DNA of 64,000 nucleotides from JALYLC01 sp963743275 (GCA_963743275.1 CAVUPB010000003.1:62001-126000); one strand, 5' to 3'. Counted from the stretch's first letter, positions 17,497 to 26,764 are shown. The notes: a model not told the origin generated them from the letters alone. A program made the numbers and translations.

Positions 17497-18614
17497 CGCG
17501 ACGCCTCGAACGGAAGCGATGCAGCGACCACGAAGCCGTCCGGACCGCGGCCGGCAGCGAACGAGCCCCCGTAGAGGAGCGCGCGCTCGCGCATCCCGAC
17601 GAGACCGTTGCCACCCGCACTGCGCGCGCTGCCGCTGGCACGGCCGGTGTCCTCGATCCTGAGCGTGATCTCCCGGGCGTCGTAGCCGATCTCGACCGTC
17701 GCCCGGGCCGGGCCGGCATGGCGGAGCGCGTTCGTGAGCGCCTCCTGCACGATCCGGTAGGCGGCGATGTCGACGCCGGGCGGCAGCGGGCGCGCCTCGC
17801 CCGAGATGCGGAGGTCGACCGGGAGCCCCGCCTGCCGTATCGACTGCACGAGGGCGTCCACTCGCGTCATCCCGGGCTGGGGCTGGAGCGTGGCCGCGCT
17901 CTCGTCGCCATCCCGCAGGAGACCGAGCAGGCGGCGCATCTCACGCAGCGACTCGCGCCCGGTGCGCTCGATCTCGGCCAGTGCCGTACGCGTCTCCACG
18001 TCCGCGGGATCGAGCCCGTGGCGCGCCGCATCGGCCTGCACGACCATCACGCTCATGCCGTGGGCGATCACGTCGTGAAGCTCGCGCGCGATGCGCGCCC
18101 GTTCCCGGCGGATGGCGTCGTCGGTGCGGTCGCCTGCGGCCTGCGACACGAGCTCCACCTGCCGCTCGCGCCGGCGCACCACGCGCCCGACGACGAAGGG
18201 CATCCCGAAGAACACGCCGTCGATGGCGATGTCGCCGCCGTTCAGCTTCGGATCGACGATGTCGCGGAACAGCCACGTCGTGACGAACAGCGCTGCGGCG
18301 GCGAGCAGCGGAGCGCCGTCGAGGGCCGCGGCGAACGAGTAGGAGATCACCATCGCCGCCAGGCCGACACCGAGGATCTGAGGCGGGAAGCCGCCGACCA
18401 CCGTGAGCAGGCTGCCGCCGGCGGCGACCGCGACCGTGGCGAGCGGGAACCGGCGCCGGATGACGAGGGCAGAGCAGACGATCGTCACGCCGGCGGCCTG
18501 CACCACCCGCGGCCCCGGCGACCACTCGTGCCAGACGAGGAGCTCTGCCCAGGCGAGCGCGAGGCACAGCAGGCCAAGCAGGATGTCCACCGCCGGCACG
18601 GGCAGGCGTCGCAT
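17493..18614 (-). CDS. NarL-type sensor histidine kinase
   Basis: 373 residues. Four to five hydrophobic helices fill residues 5-150 (DILLGLLCLALAWAELLVW and others) with no large external loop, so the stimulus is probably sensed within the membrane. HisKA_3 H box: RARIARELHDVIAHGMSVMV; ATPase: N box EALTNALRHAG, D box IEDTG, G box GGNGLVGMRER. It should autophosphorylate the H-box His and pass phosphate to the regulator encoded just downstream. Very close in sequence to the kinase fragment at 12103-12328, indicating an old duplication or two acquisitions of related systems. Confidence 0.95.
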   Translation of the reverse strand: MRRLPVPAVDILLGLLCLALAWAELLVWHEWSPGPRVVQAAGVTIVCSALVIRRRFPLATVAVAAGGSLLTVVGGFPPQILGVGLAAMVISYSFAAALDGAPLLAAAALFVTTWLFRDIVDPKLNGGDIAIDGVFFGMPFVVGRVVRRRERQVELVSQAAGDRTDDAIRRERARIARELHDVIAHGMSVMVVQADAARHGLDPADVETRTALAEIERTGRESLREMRRLLGLLRDGDESAATLQPQPGMTRVDALVQSIRQAGLPVDLRISGEARPLPPGVDIAAYRIVQEALTNALRHAGPARATVEIGYDAREITLRIEDTGRASGSARSAGGNGLVGMRERALLYGGSFAAGRGPDGFVVAASLPFEASR

Positions 18615-18645
18615 CGCATGACCCTAACGCCGCGCTGCGGCCATC

Positions 18646-18690
18646 GCATCAGCCCCAGGGCTGAGGGCACGTCCCGCCCTGGGGCTGATG
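18646..18690. promoter_or_regulatory. 45-bp dyad between the kinase gene and a membrane gene
   Basis: CATCAGCCCCAGGGC and GCCCTGGGGCTGATG form perfect 15-base arms (18647-18661 and 18676-18690) around a 14-base spacer. The left arm with its next bases also reads CAGCCC-CA-GGGCTG, a smaller palindrome. Lying between the divergent starts at 18614 and 18748, it looks like an operator with two half-sites. The response regulator of the adjacent pair is the most likely protein. A hairpin in RNA is an alternative. Confidence 0.6.
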
Positions 18691-18747
18691 TGCGACGCGC
18701 ACGCCGCCCCTACCTTCGCTGGACCTGCCCTTGGAAAGGAGCGATCC

Positions 18748-19497
18748 ATGCACGAGGCACATACCGACACCCCCGGCACGAGCGAGCGCGGCACGCTGCT
18801 CGCCGTGGCGATCAGCGGCCTGCTCTACTTCGCCGGCTTCTTCGTGCCCCAGGTCGACGGGCCGCCGGTCGAGACGGCCACGGCGGGACAGATCCGCTCG
18901 TTCCTGGCCGACCATGACGCGGGTCTGCGCGCAACCGCAACCGCCGGCGCGCTCGCGATCGCGCTCGTGCTCGTCTTCACCGTCTCGCTCGCCCGCCTGA
19001 TCCGGACGCGCTCGCCCGGCTCCCCGCTGGCCGACCTGGTGGTGGGCGGAGGCGTGCTGGTCGCGCTGTGGCACTGGCTGGTCGTGGCCGGCGCGTCGCT
19101 CACGCTCGTCCAGACGCTCGACGGCACCGATCTCGCGAGCGTGAACGACGCGACGCTGCGGAGCTGGTACGGCCTGACGAACTTCACGCATCTCTTCGCC
19201 GACCTCGGGATGGTCGCCATCGCGACCGTGATGGCCGCGACGTCGCTGGCCGCGCTGCGCACCGGACTCCTCCCGCGCTGGCTGGCCTGGCTCGGCCTGA
19301 TCTTCGCAACCGGCGGCGCGATCGGGACGGCGGGCATCACGGTCGCGTGGGGCCCGCTCTCGAACGTCTGGTTCGTCGGCATCTTCGGCTGGCCGCTCTG
19401 GACCCTGATCGTCACCGCGACGTGCGGCCTGCGCCTGCGGCGCGGCGCCGAGCGGGCACGGCCCGAGGCGGCGCTCTCGCCGGCGGCGGTGAGCCAC
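18748..19497 (+). CDS. polytopic membrane protein, C-terminal end uncertain
   Basis: ATG 18748 has GGAAAGGAGC upstream. About six hydrophobic helices are visible (LLAVAISGLLYFAGFFVPQV, TATAGALAIALVLVFTVSLA, LADLVVGGGVLVALWHWLVV, LFADLGMVAIATVMAATSLA, WLAWLGLIFATGGAIGTAGI, VGIFGWPLWTLIVTATCGLR). It is divergent from the two-component pair and may be its regulated target. The reading frame fails to stop at the natural gene end near 19490: it stays open to 20760 across two convergent genes. A TGA at 19490 lies in the adjacent frame, so a one-base shift near the end of the gene is suspected. The listed end is approximate. Family not identified. Confidence 0.6.
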
Positions 19498-19923
19498 TCA
19501 GCCGGGCAGCATGTGGGCGAGATCCCAGACGCGCGGCTCCCGCGGAACGAGCCGGAGCAGGACGCCCGGCTTCGTCACGCGGGCGGCCGCGAAGCGCTCT
19601 CCGGCCTCGCGGCCGAGGTAGCGCCCAGCGATCGCGCGCCGCACCTCGCTCACGTCGCCGTCCTGCAGCGACGCCTCGCCGCGCACCTCGACGCCGCGGA
19701 ACGGGGGCACCGTCTCGAAGACGACGAGCGCGCAGCGCGGATCGCGCTCGAGGTGCCGCAGCTTGACGTCGCCCTGCGCGATCACGACCTCGAAGGCCTC
19801 TCCGGTCCAGCGGAACCACACGGGCGACGCGAGCGGGCTGCCGTCCGCTCGCGTCGTCGTCAGCACGGCCGCCGACGGCGCGTCGAGCAGCGTGCGCACG
19901 TCCTCGAGCGACCGGGCCGCCAT
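19498..19923 (-). CDS. PPOX-class (pyridoxamine-phosphate-oxidase-fold) protein
   Basis: 141 residues. The opening AAVLTTTRADGSPLASPVWF, then VVIAQGDVKLRHLERDPRCA and the GVEVRGEASLQDGD strand fit the split-barrel flavin-binding fold of the PPOX family, whose actinobacterial members often use F420 or FMN. KLRHLERDPR is the usual place for a cofactor phosphate contact. Substrate unknown. ATG 19923 is taken; GTG 19929 is possible. It converges with the membrane protein upstream. Confidence 0.85.
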   Translation of the reverse strand: MAARSLEDVRTLLDAPSAAVLTTTRADGSPLASPVWFRWTGEAFEVVIAQGDVKLRHLERDPRCALVVFETVPPFRGVEVRGEASLQDGDVSEVRRAIAGRYLGREAGERFAAARVTKPGVLLRLVPREPRVWDLAHMLPG

Positions 19924-19953
19924 GCGCACAGCCTAGAGAAGCCGGCTGGGGTA

Positions 19954-20421
19954 TCAGGGCTCGAGCAGCAGCGGAACCACGTCGCGCGGCGGCGCGAAGC
20001 CCTCCGGGCTGGTGGCGCCACTCGTGCCCGAGACCTCGAGGTAGCCGAGCTGGCGCCGGGCGACCGTGTAGCGGACGGTGAACGCGAAGCGACCCGGCTC
20101 CGTCGAGCCGCCCTGCGCGACGCCCGTCGCCGGCGCGGGCTCGCCCGGCCGGGGCAGCGCGAGCGGATGCCCGTCGCGCGCGAGGAGCCGCCAGTGCAGC
20201 GTCGCCTCGTACGTGCTCGAGCAGCCGCTCACGCGGAAGCCGCTCGAGACGTGCTCGCCGCTGACCGGGGCCTCGACGAAGACGAACGCCGTGCCGGTGA
20301 GGGCGCCCGCGTCGCTGCAGACGCCGACGGTCTTGCCGACGCCGCACCCTGTCAGCGTCGCAGCCGCCGCGGCCGCGAGGCCGAGCGATGCCGTCGTCCG
20401 GCTGCGCGTGAGCACCGTCAC
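19954..20421 (-). CDS. lipoprotein with Gmad2-like immunoglobulin fold
   Basis: 155 residues from GTG 20421, which overlaps the kelch gene stop by four bases. A lipoprotein signal is clear: TASLGLAAAAAATLTGCG, with LTGC as lipobox. The mature domain VFVEAPVSGEHVSSGFRVSG, then YEATLHWRLLARDGHPL and GRFAFTVRYTVARRQLGYLE, resembles the Gmad2 domain found in spore-germination and cell-surface proteins. Probably anchored to the outer face of the membrane and acting with the kelch-like partner encoded just before it. Substrate unknown. Confidence 0.8.
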   Translation of the reverse strand: MTVLTRSRTTASLGLAAAAAATLTGCGVGKTVGVCSDAGALTGTAFVFVEAPVSGEHVSSGFRVSGCSSTYEATLHWRLLARDGHPLALPRPGEPAPATGVAQGGSTEPGRFAFTVRYTVARRQLGYLEVSGTSGATSPEGFAPPRDVVPLLLEP

Positions 20422-21594
20422 GGCGCCGCCGGCGTGAACGCCGCTCCGTCCGCGAACCAGCGCGTCCCGGTGCCGGCCGGGCTCTTCGGCCGCTGTCCGC
20501 CCCAGACGACCATGGAGCGCCCGGTCCAGACGGCGATCGGGTCGAGGCGCCCGAGCAGCGGCGTCGCGGGGAGCGACGACCAGCGATCGGCACCCGGGTC
20601 GTACGCGAGCCCGCGGTTCGGGGTCACGGGCGCTCCGGCGCCGGCCGTGCTGCTGCCGCCCCAGACGAGCAGGCGCCGCCCGGTCCACACCATCGCCGCT
20701 CCGACGCGACCCGCGCCCATCGCCGGCAGCCGCCGCCAGCGATTCGAGGCCGGCGCGTAGGCGAATCCCACGCGCGCGGGCGCGGGCGCGCGCCCTGCCA
20801 GGGGCGCCGCGGTGCCGCCCACGAGCAGCACCTCGCGGCCGTCCCAGATCGCGCTCGCGCCGCTGCGGGGGGCGGGCGGCGGAGCGATGCGGCGCCACAC
20901 GCGGGTCGCCGGGTCGTAGGCGGCGGCGCGCGCGAGCCCGGCGGGCCAGGGCCTTCCGTCGGGATCGAGCGGGCCGACGACGACGATCAGCTCGTGGCCG
21001 TCCCATGCGGCCGCGGGCGCCTGGCTCGGCGCGAGCGGCGAGGGCGGCAATGCGCGCCAGCGGTTGGCTCGCGGGTCGTAGGCGGCGCCGTCCTTCGAGG
21101 CGTCGCCGCAGCACCCCCCGCCCCAGGTGATCATCTCCCGGCCCGTCCAGACCGCGATGCCCCCGGCATGCGCTCGCGCGCTCGGGAGCCGCCGCCAGCG
21201 GTTCGTCGCCGGGTTGAACGCGTGCCCGATCGTCGGGCCCACGACGAGCAGCTCGGTGCCGGTCCAGACCCCGCCGTACTGACCTTCGAAATTGCCCTTG
21301 CGGCCGCGCGGCGGCGTCGCCTCCCGCCACGACGACTCGCCCTTCGGGTCGTACACGGCCGCGAAGTTCCGCGACCACGGGGGCGTGAGCTGGGCGCGGC
21401 CGAAGACGAGCAGCTGCGACCCCGTCCACGCGCTCACGAGACGGGAGTCGTCCGGAACGACCGGCGCCGCCGGCAGCCGCCGCCACGTTCCCGGCAGCGT
21501 GCCCGAGCCGGACGCGAGGGCCGCCGGCGGGGCGGCGGCCAGGGCGGCGATGACGAGCGCGGCGAGCGCCCAAGGGCTTGCCGAGGCGGAACAT
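20418..21594 (-). CDS. secreted kelch-like propeller protein with N-terminal frameshift
   Basis: The propeller body carries repeats such as WTGREMITWGGG...YDPRANRWRALP and WTGRRLLVWGG...YDPGADRWSSLP, six or more blades. ATG 21594 is preceded by GAGGAGATC, an excellent ribosome site, but its frame leads away from the body after MFRLGKPLG. Removing one G from the three at 21569-21571 (CCC on the plus strand) gives MFRLGKPLALAALVIAALAA, a textbook signal peptide running straight into the propeller. Without that change the only starts are far upstream (21656 or 21740) and lack a ribosome site. Coupled to the lipoprotein gene downstream. Confidence 0.75.
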
Positions 21595-21768
21595 GGCGGG
21601 GATCTCCTCGCGTCGCGGACGCCGTGAGTCTCGCGCAGCGGGCGGCGCGCCGCCATCGGCAGGCGCGCGTAGCGCACGTGCGGCCTTCCCGCACGTACGG
21701 CAACGCGGCGGCTGCGGTACGGCATGTTCGCCCTTCTCACGAGCCGTCCGAATACCTACGCTCGGGCC

Positions 21769-22545
21769 ATGCCGGTCGGCTGGGACATACGCCGCACGAC
21801 GCTCGTCGCAGCCGTGCTCGTCGCTGCGCTGATCGCGTGGATCGCGACCGTGCAGCGCATGCGCGGGATGGACGCCGGCCCCGGCACCGACCTCGGCGCC
21901 TTCGGCTGGTACGTCGGCACCTGGGTGACGATGATGGCCGCCATGATGCTCCCGTCGGAGGCGCCGGCGGTCGCGATCTTCGCGCGCATCCGCAGCGCCG
22001 CGCAGACCGGCGGGTTCGTGGCCGGCTACCTGCTCGCCTGGACGATCTACGGGCTCGCGGCCTACGCCGCCTACCGCGGCATCCGCGCGCTCGACCCCTC
22101 GTTCCTGGCCTGGGACGAGCACGGGCCATGGGTCGCCGGCGGCGCGCTCGTCGCGGCCGGCCTCTACCAGCTGACACCGCTCAAGACCGCGTGCCTGCGC
22201 CACTGCCGCTCGCCGCTGCACTTCCTGCTGCGCGGGCGCCCGGGCTGGCGCGGCGCACTGCGGATGGGCGTCGAGCACGGCGCCGTCTGCATCGGCTGCT
22301 GCGCCGGCCTCATGCTCGCGCTCTTCGCGCTCGGCGTCATGAGCCTCGTCTGGATGGGCGTCGTGGCGCTGGCGATCCTCGCCGAGAAGGCCTTCCCCGG
22401 CGGCGGCCGGCTCGCGCGCGTGCTCGTCGTCGTGCTCGTGGCGCTCGGGATCTGGGTCGCCGCCTCGCCCGGGAGCGTGCCGGGACTGACACAGCCGGGC
22501 GGCATGCGCATGCCGATGCCGGCGGGAATGGAGATGGACGGATGA
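21769..22545 (+). CDS. DUF2182 polytopic membrane protein
   Basis: 258 residues from ATG 21769; an ATG at 21724 is possible. WYVGTWVTMMAAMMLPSEAP is the recognisable DUF2182 motif, and GLYQLTPLKTACLRHCRSP, GVEHGAVCIGCCAGLMLAL complete it; the conserved Met, His and Cys residues are why the family is called predicted metal-binding. Six or more membrane helices. The tail is Met-rich (GGMRMPMPAGMEM), another hint of copper or similar metal handling. Its stop overlaps the start of a DUF1326 gene by four bases, and such pairing suggests joint function. Biological role undescribed as far as I know. Confidence 0.9.
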   Translation: MPVGWDIRRTTLVAAVLVAALIAWIATVQRMRGMDAGPGTDLGAFGWYVGTWVTMMAAMMLPSEAPAVAIFARIRSAAQTGGFVAGYLLAWTIYGLAAYAAYRGIRALDPSFLAWDEHGPWVAGGALVAAGLYQLTPLKTACLRHCRSPLHFLLRGRPGWRGALRMGVEHGAVCIGCCAGLMLALFALGVMSLVWMGVVALAILAEKAFPGGGRLARVLVVVLVALGIWVAASPGSVPGLTQPGGMRMPMPAGMEMDG

Positions 22546-23150
22546 GCTGGCATATCCGCGGCACGTACTTCGAGTCGTGCAACTGCGACGCCATCTGCCC
22601 GTGCCGCCGCGTCGACGGCGTGCCGGGCGGCCGCTCGACCCACGGCGAGTGCATGGGTGTCCTCTCGTGGCTGATCGAGGATGGCGCCGCCGACGGCGTC
22701 GACCTCACGGGGCTGCCCGTCGCGATGGCCATCCGCTACAGCGACGACGAGCCCGGGTCGCCGTGGACGTGGGTGCTCTACCTCGACGCGGAGGCCAGCG
22801 ACGAGCAGCGCTCCGCGCTCGCGGGGATCTACTCGGGCGCCCTCGGCGGCGACGCCGAGGCGCACTTCCCGTGGACGTGGAAGGACAGCCGGCTCGTCGC
22901 GATACGGCCGGTCGCGATCGAGGTCGACCACACGCGGCGGCGTCAGCGCCTGCGGATCCGCGATCGCGTGAGCGTCCGCATCCGCGACCGCCACGCGGCC
23001 GATCACACCGTCAGCTGCATCATCTCGGGCCACGAGCGCGTCGGCGAGGAGCTCGTCGCCGACGAGCTGAGCGTCGAGGACGGCGAGCTGCAGTTCGCGT
23101 TCCGGGGTACCTGCGGCTACGGCTCCACGTTCGACTACGCGGGCGCGTAG
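22542..23150 (+). CDS. DUF1326 protein with CNC...CPC motif
   Basis: 202 residues. YFESCNCDAICPC at about residues 9-21 and GECMGVLSW are the hallmark of DUF1326; the clustered Cys residues are good ligands for a metal ion. No signal peptide, so cytosolic or peripheral. The rest is mixed alpha/beta (VAMAIRYSDDEPG, WTWVLYLDAEAS, ISGHERVGEELVADEL). It is translationally coupled to the DUF2182 membrane protein upstream, which is also Cys/Met-rich. A metal-handling pair is a reasonable inference; no activity is established from sequence. Confidence 0.9.
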   Translation: MSWHIRGTYFESCNCDAICPCRRVDGVPGGRSTHGECMGVLSWLIEDGAADGVDLTGLPVAMAIRYSDDEPGSPWTWVLYLDAEASDEQRSALAGIYSGALGGDAEAHFPWTWKDSRLVAIRPVAIEVDHTRRRQRLRIRDRVSVRIRDRHAADHTVSCIISGHERVGEELVADELSVEDGELQFAFRGTCGYGSTFDYAGA

Positions 23151-23171
23151 GGCGCACCAGCGAGACAGGCC

Positions 23172-23771
23172 CTACGTGAGCGGCTCGGCCAGGAAGTGCT
23201 GGAACGTCGGGGCCAGGAACGCGACGATGTCGGCGGGCGGGAGCGACGCGAGCGGCTCGACGCCGACGACGTAGCGCGCGAGCGTGATTCCCGTGACGTG
23301 CGCGCCGATCAGCGCGGCGCGCGTGTCGGGCTGGTCCTCGCCGATCGCCGTGGTGAGCTTCGCGAGGTCGCGCGTGACGGTCTCGCGCACGAGCGCCGCC
23401 GCTCCCGGGTGCGACGACGCCGAGCGGATGCGTCCCAGCACCACCGACCGCGAGGCGGGGTTCTCGAGCGCGGCGACCACCACCTCCGCGAGCCGCCGGC
23501 CGACCCGCTCGCGGGGCTCGCCGGCGATGCCGACGAGAGCGTCGGAGACGGCGGGCGGAAGCTGCATGACCTCGCGGAAGAGGTCCTCCTTGGAGCCGTA
23601 GAAGTGCACGACCAGCGCGGGGTCGACGCCGGCGGCGGCGGCGATGCCGCGGAAGGTCGCGCGCTCGTAGCCGCGCTCGGCGAACTCGCTGCGCGCGGCG
23701 ACGGCGATCTGCTCGCGCGTCTGCGTCGTGCCTGCGCGCCTGCCGGTGCGTTTCCTGGATGCGCTTGACAT
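23172..23771 (-). CDS. TetR-family repressor
   Basis: 199 residues from ATG 23771; an upstream in-frame start would place the operator inside the gene. The N-terminal helix-turn-helix (REQIAVAARSEFAERGYERA, then TFRGIAAAAGVDPALVVHFYGSKEDLF in part) is typical TetR, and the C-terminal half is the ligand-binding helical bundle of the TetR_C (AcrR-like) type. It is divergent from an MFS exporter with a 32-bp palindrome between them, the usual repressor/efflux pair: it should repress both genes until a drug-like ligand binds. Confidence 0.93.
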   Translation of the reverse strand: MSSASRKRTGRRAGTTQTREQIAVAARSEFAERGYERATFRGIAAAAGVDPALVVHFYGSKEDLFREVMQLPPAVSDALVGIAGEPRERVGRRLAEVVVAALENPASRSVVLGRIRSASSHPGAAALVRETVTRDLAKLTTAIGEDQPDTRAALIGAHVTGITLARYVVGVEPLASLPPADIVAFLAPTFQHFLAEPLT

Positions 23772-23785
23772 CGTCACGCCCTTAA

Positions 23786-23817
23786 GTCTACACTCGTTGA
23801 ATTCAACAAGTGTAGAC
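23786..23817. promoter_or_regulatory. TetR operator overlapping the MFS promoter
   Basis: Arms GTCTACACTCGTTGAA and TTCAACAAGTGTAGAC form a 32-bp palindrome with one mismatched pair. It is placed 15 bases from the repressor start and 23 bases from the MFS start. TTGACA at 23765-23770 and TACACT at 23789-23794 (18-base spacing) give a sigma-70-like promoter for the MFS gene whose -10 lies inside the palindrome, so binding would block transcription. Confidence 0.85.
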
Positions 23818-23839
23818 ATCTTCTCTCGGAGACACTCCC

Positions 23840-25411
23840 ATGCAATCCGTTCGACCCTTCCAAGACGACGCGAGGCGGCGCGGAGCCGTGCTGCGCGTCA
23901 TGTGCCTGGCCCTCATGATGGTCGTCGCCTCGGTCGCCAGCCTCAACGTGGCGCTGCCGGCGATCGCCCGCGACACCGGGGCCTCCCAGACGCAGCTGCA
24001 GTGGATCGTCGACGCCTACGCGCTCGCGTTCGCTGCCCTCCTGCTCCCGGCCGGGGCGATCGGCGACCGCTTCGGGCGCAAGCCGGTGCTCGTCTTCGGG
24101 CTGTCGCTGTACGGCCTCAGCTCCCTGCTCGCGCTCGCGTTCCACAGCCCGGCCGAGCTCGTCGCACTGCGCGTGCTCATGGGTGTCGGAGCCGCGTTCG
24201 TCATGCCCGTGACGCTCTCGGTCATCACCACCGTGTTCCCGCCCGAGGAGCGCGGCAAGGCCGTCGGCACCTGGGTCGGCGTCGCGGCCGGTGGCGGCGT
24301 CCTCGGCCTGCTCACCTCGGGCGTCCTCCTCGAGTGGCTCGCCTGGCCGTCGATCTTCGCGCTCAACGTCGTGCTCGCGGCAGTCGCGCTCGCCGGCACG
24401 CTCGCGATCGTCCCGGCGACCCGCGAGGCGCGTCCTCCGCGCCTCGATCCCGTCGGCACGGCCGTCTCGGCCGGCGCCCTCGCCGCGCTCGTCTACGGCA
24501 TCATCGAGGGCCCCGAGCGCGGCTGGAGCGACGTCGCGACCGTGATCGCGCTCGCCGCCGGAATCGCGGGCATCGCCGCCTTCCTGCTGTGGGAGCTGCG
24601 CCGGCGCGATCCGATGCTCGACCCCCGCAATTTCCGGCGCCGCGGATTCGGGGCCGGGTCGCTGTCGATCGCCGTGCAGTTCTTCGCGGCCTTCGGCTTC
24701 CTCTTCCTCGCGCTCCCCTACCTCCAGCTCGTCATGGGCTACTCGCCGCTCCACGCCTCGGCCGCCCTGCTGCCGATGGCGCTCGTCGTGATCCCGCTCT
24801 CGCGGCTCTCCCCCATGCTCGCCGGCCGTGTCGGCGTCCGCGTGGCCGGCGCCGGCGGCCTCGCCCTCATGGCCACCGGCTTCCTCGTCCTCGCCACCCT
24901 CGGCACCGGCTCCTCGTACTGGCACTTCCTGGCCGGGCTGCTCCCGTTCGGCGCCGGGATGGCGCTCGCCGGGTCGCCCGCCACGACGGCGATCGTCGCC
25001 TCGCTCCCGCCCGAGAAGCAGGGCGTCGCCTCGGCCGTCAACGACGTCTCGCGCGAGCTCGGCGGCGCGCTCGGCATCGCCGTCCTCGGCAGTCTCTTCA
25101 ACGCCGGCTACCGCGGCAGCCTCGCCGCCCACACCGCGTCCCTCCCGCCCGCGACCGCGCACGAGGCCTCCTCCTCGCTCGCCGCCGCGCGGCAGGTCGG
25201 GCAGCACCTCGGCGCTCCGGGCCGGCAGCTCGCGCTGCATGCGGAGACCGCGTTCATGCACGGACTCGGCAGCGCACTCGTCGCCGGCGCGGCCGTGCTC
25301 CTGGCCGGCTCCGCCTTCGTCGCGCTGCGCGCGCCCGGCCGCGCCGAATCGCGCGCCAACGCCGGCGAGCCGGTTCCGGCCCTCGCCTCGCTGCCGACGC
25401 CTGGCGGTTGA
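23840..25411 (+). CDS. MFS drug exporter, DHA2 (14-helix) type
   Basis: 523 residues. SLNVALPAIARDTGASQTQL followed by QWIVDAYALAFAALLLPAGAIGDRFGRKPV (in part) carries the DHA2 motif C/A elements; motif A is GDRFGRK. About 14 hydrophobic helices and the LPPEKQGVASAVNDVSRELG region near helix 13 are typical of EmrB/QacA-like exporters. A cytoplasmic membrane antiporter expelling hydrophobic toxic compounds is expected. Under control of the divergent TetR gene. Ligand range unknown. Confidence 0.92.
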   Translation: MQSVRPFQDDARRRGAVLRVMCLALMMVVASVASLNVALPAIARDTGASQTQLQWIVDAYALAFAALLLPAGAIGDRFGRKPVLVFGLSLYGLSSLLALAFHSPAELVALRVLMGVGAAFVMPVTLSVITTVFPPEERGKAVGTWVGVAAGGGVLGLLTSGVLLEWLAWPSIFALNVVLAAVALAGTLAIVPATREARPPRLDPVGTAVSAGALAALVYGIIEGPERGWSDVATVIALAAGIAGIAAFLLWELRRRDPMLDPRNFRRRGFGAGSLSIAVQFFAAFGFLFLALPYLQLVMGYSPLHASAALLPMALVVIPLSRLSPMLAGRVGVRVAGAGGLALMATGFLVLATLGTGSSYWHFLAGLLPFGAGMALAGSPATTAIVASLPPEKQGVASAVNDVSRELGGALGIAVLGSLFNAGYRGSLAAHTASLPPATAHEASSSLAAARQVGQHLGAPGRQLALHAETAFMHGLGSALVAGAAVLLAGSAFVALRAPGRAESRANAGEPVPALASLPTPGG

Positions 25412-25487
25412 CAGGCCGACACGAACGCGCGATGGTCACGGCTGCGCGGCCGACGACGGCTGCGTGACCACTCCCCCGGAGGCGTAT

Positions 25488-26732
25488 GTGTTCACGGCGA
25501 CGAAGGATCTGATGCTCCCGGCCACCGTGACCGGATCGTGGCCCCGGCCTCGCTGGTACACGGAGAACATGTGGGGTCGCCCGCTCGACACGATGATGAT
25601 GAACCCGTGGTACCGCGAGCAGTTCAGCGACGCCCACGCGATCGTCGTCTCGGATCAGGAGCGCGTCGGGCTCGACATCCTGACGACGGGCGACTACCAC
25701 CTCGACGAGGACGTCGCCGGGCGCTCGTGGCATCACTATCCGCTGCAGCGCTGGAAGGGCCTCGAGGAGGAGGAGCTCCAGACGCGCAACACGCGCTCGC
25801 CGCTCCTCTCGTATCCGGTCGGAACGATGCTCGACTCGATCTACAAGACCTGGCGCTGGCCGCGCGTCGTCGGCAAGGTCGAGGCGGATCCCAAGAATCC
25901 CCTGGAATACGCGAAGATCTGGCGCATCGCGCAGCAGAGCGCGGCGTCGGGCAAGCAGATCAAGTTCGGGACCTGCTCGGCCCAGGTGCTCGCGTTTTTC
26001 CTCGATAGCCACACGTCTGGCTACGACCTCGACGACAAGATGCAGCTCACCTGGGACATGGCCGAGGCCATGAACCTCGAGCTGCGCCAGCTCGTCGCCG
26101 CCGGCTGCAAGGTCATCCAGATCGAGGAGCCCACGCTCCACTTCATGGCCTGCTACTACCCGAACGAGACGAAGCTGCTCGACTTCCTCGTCGACTGCTT
26201 CAACCGCGAGATCGAGGGGCTCGACGACGCCGAGGTCTGGATCCACACCTGCTGGGGCAACCCGAACATGCAGAAGGTCTTCAGCGACGAGTCGTACGCG
26301 AACTCGGTCGAGATCTACCTCGACCGGCTCAAGGGCGACGTCTGGACGATCGAGGCGTCGGAGAACGAGCTCGAGGAGCTGCCGCTCTTCGGGCCGCACC
26401 GCGACTCGCTCACGAAGAAGATCGCCGTCGGCGTGATCAGCCACCGCACGCTGCAGGCCGACTTCCCCGACGTCGTCGCCGCGCGCGTGCGCAAGGCGCT
26501 CGAATACATTCCCGCCGACAAGCTCGTGCTCTCGACCGACTGCGGCTTCGGGCGCCAGGGCTTCAACCGCCACCTCGCCTTCTACAAGGCGGCGGCGATC
26601 CCGCAAGCCCGCAACATCGTGCTCAAGGAGCTCGGCCTCGAGGAGCGCTACATCGCGGCCTGCGACGAGGGCCTCGCGTGGGACCAGCTGCCCGACGACG
26701 AGCCGTTCACCCACATCAAGCCGCTGCGCTGA
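25488..26732 (+). CDS. MetE-like cobalamin-independent methyltransferase-type protein
   Basis: 414 residues, the length of the MetE catalytic half alone, without the N-terminal duplication of full MetE. GTG 25488 is chosen because GGAGG lies five bases before it. The zinc ligands of MetE appear in order: His and Cys in VWIHTCWGN, Glu in IEASENELEE, Cys in STDCGFGRQG; VIQIEEPTLH and TVTGSWPRP are also family-like. Such short MetE-like proteins may methylate homocysteine or use other methyl donors. Its position at the head of a sugar-catabolic block, and a UroD-like methyltransferase-type protein at 52807, raise the idea of demethylating a substrate. Confidence 0.88.
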   Translation: MFTATKDLMLPATVTGSWPRPRWYTENMWGRPLDTMMMNPWYREQFSDAHAIVVSDQERVGLDILTTGDYHLDEDVAGRSWHHYPLQRWKGLEEEELQTRNTRSPLLSYPVGTMLDSIYKTWRWPRVVGKVEADPKNPLEYAKIWRIAQQSAASGKQIKFGTCSAQVLAFFLDSHTSGYDLDDKMQLTWDMAEAMNLELRQLVAAGCKVIQIEEPTLHFMACYYPNETKLLDFLVDCFNREIEGLDDAEVWIHTCWGNPNMQKVFSDESYANSVEIYLDRLKGDVWTIEASENELEELPLFGPHRDSLTKKIAVGVISHRTLQADFPDVVAARVRKALEYIPADKLVLSTDCGFGRQGFNRHLAFYKAAAIPQARNIVLKELGLEERYIAACDEGLAWDQLPDDEPFTHIKPLR

Positions 26733-26764
26733 CCGACGACCGCCGCGAGGCAGGACGGGGATAC

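Noticed and set aside
18748..20760. 670-residue protein reading through two convergent genes
   Set aside because: The last 420 residues are antisense to PPOX and lipoprotein genes and lack hydrophobic or domain pattern; a lost stop is more likely.
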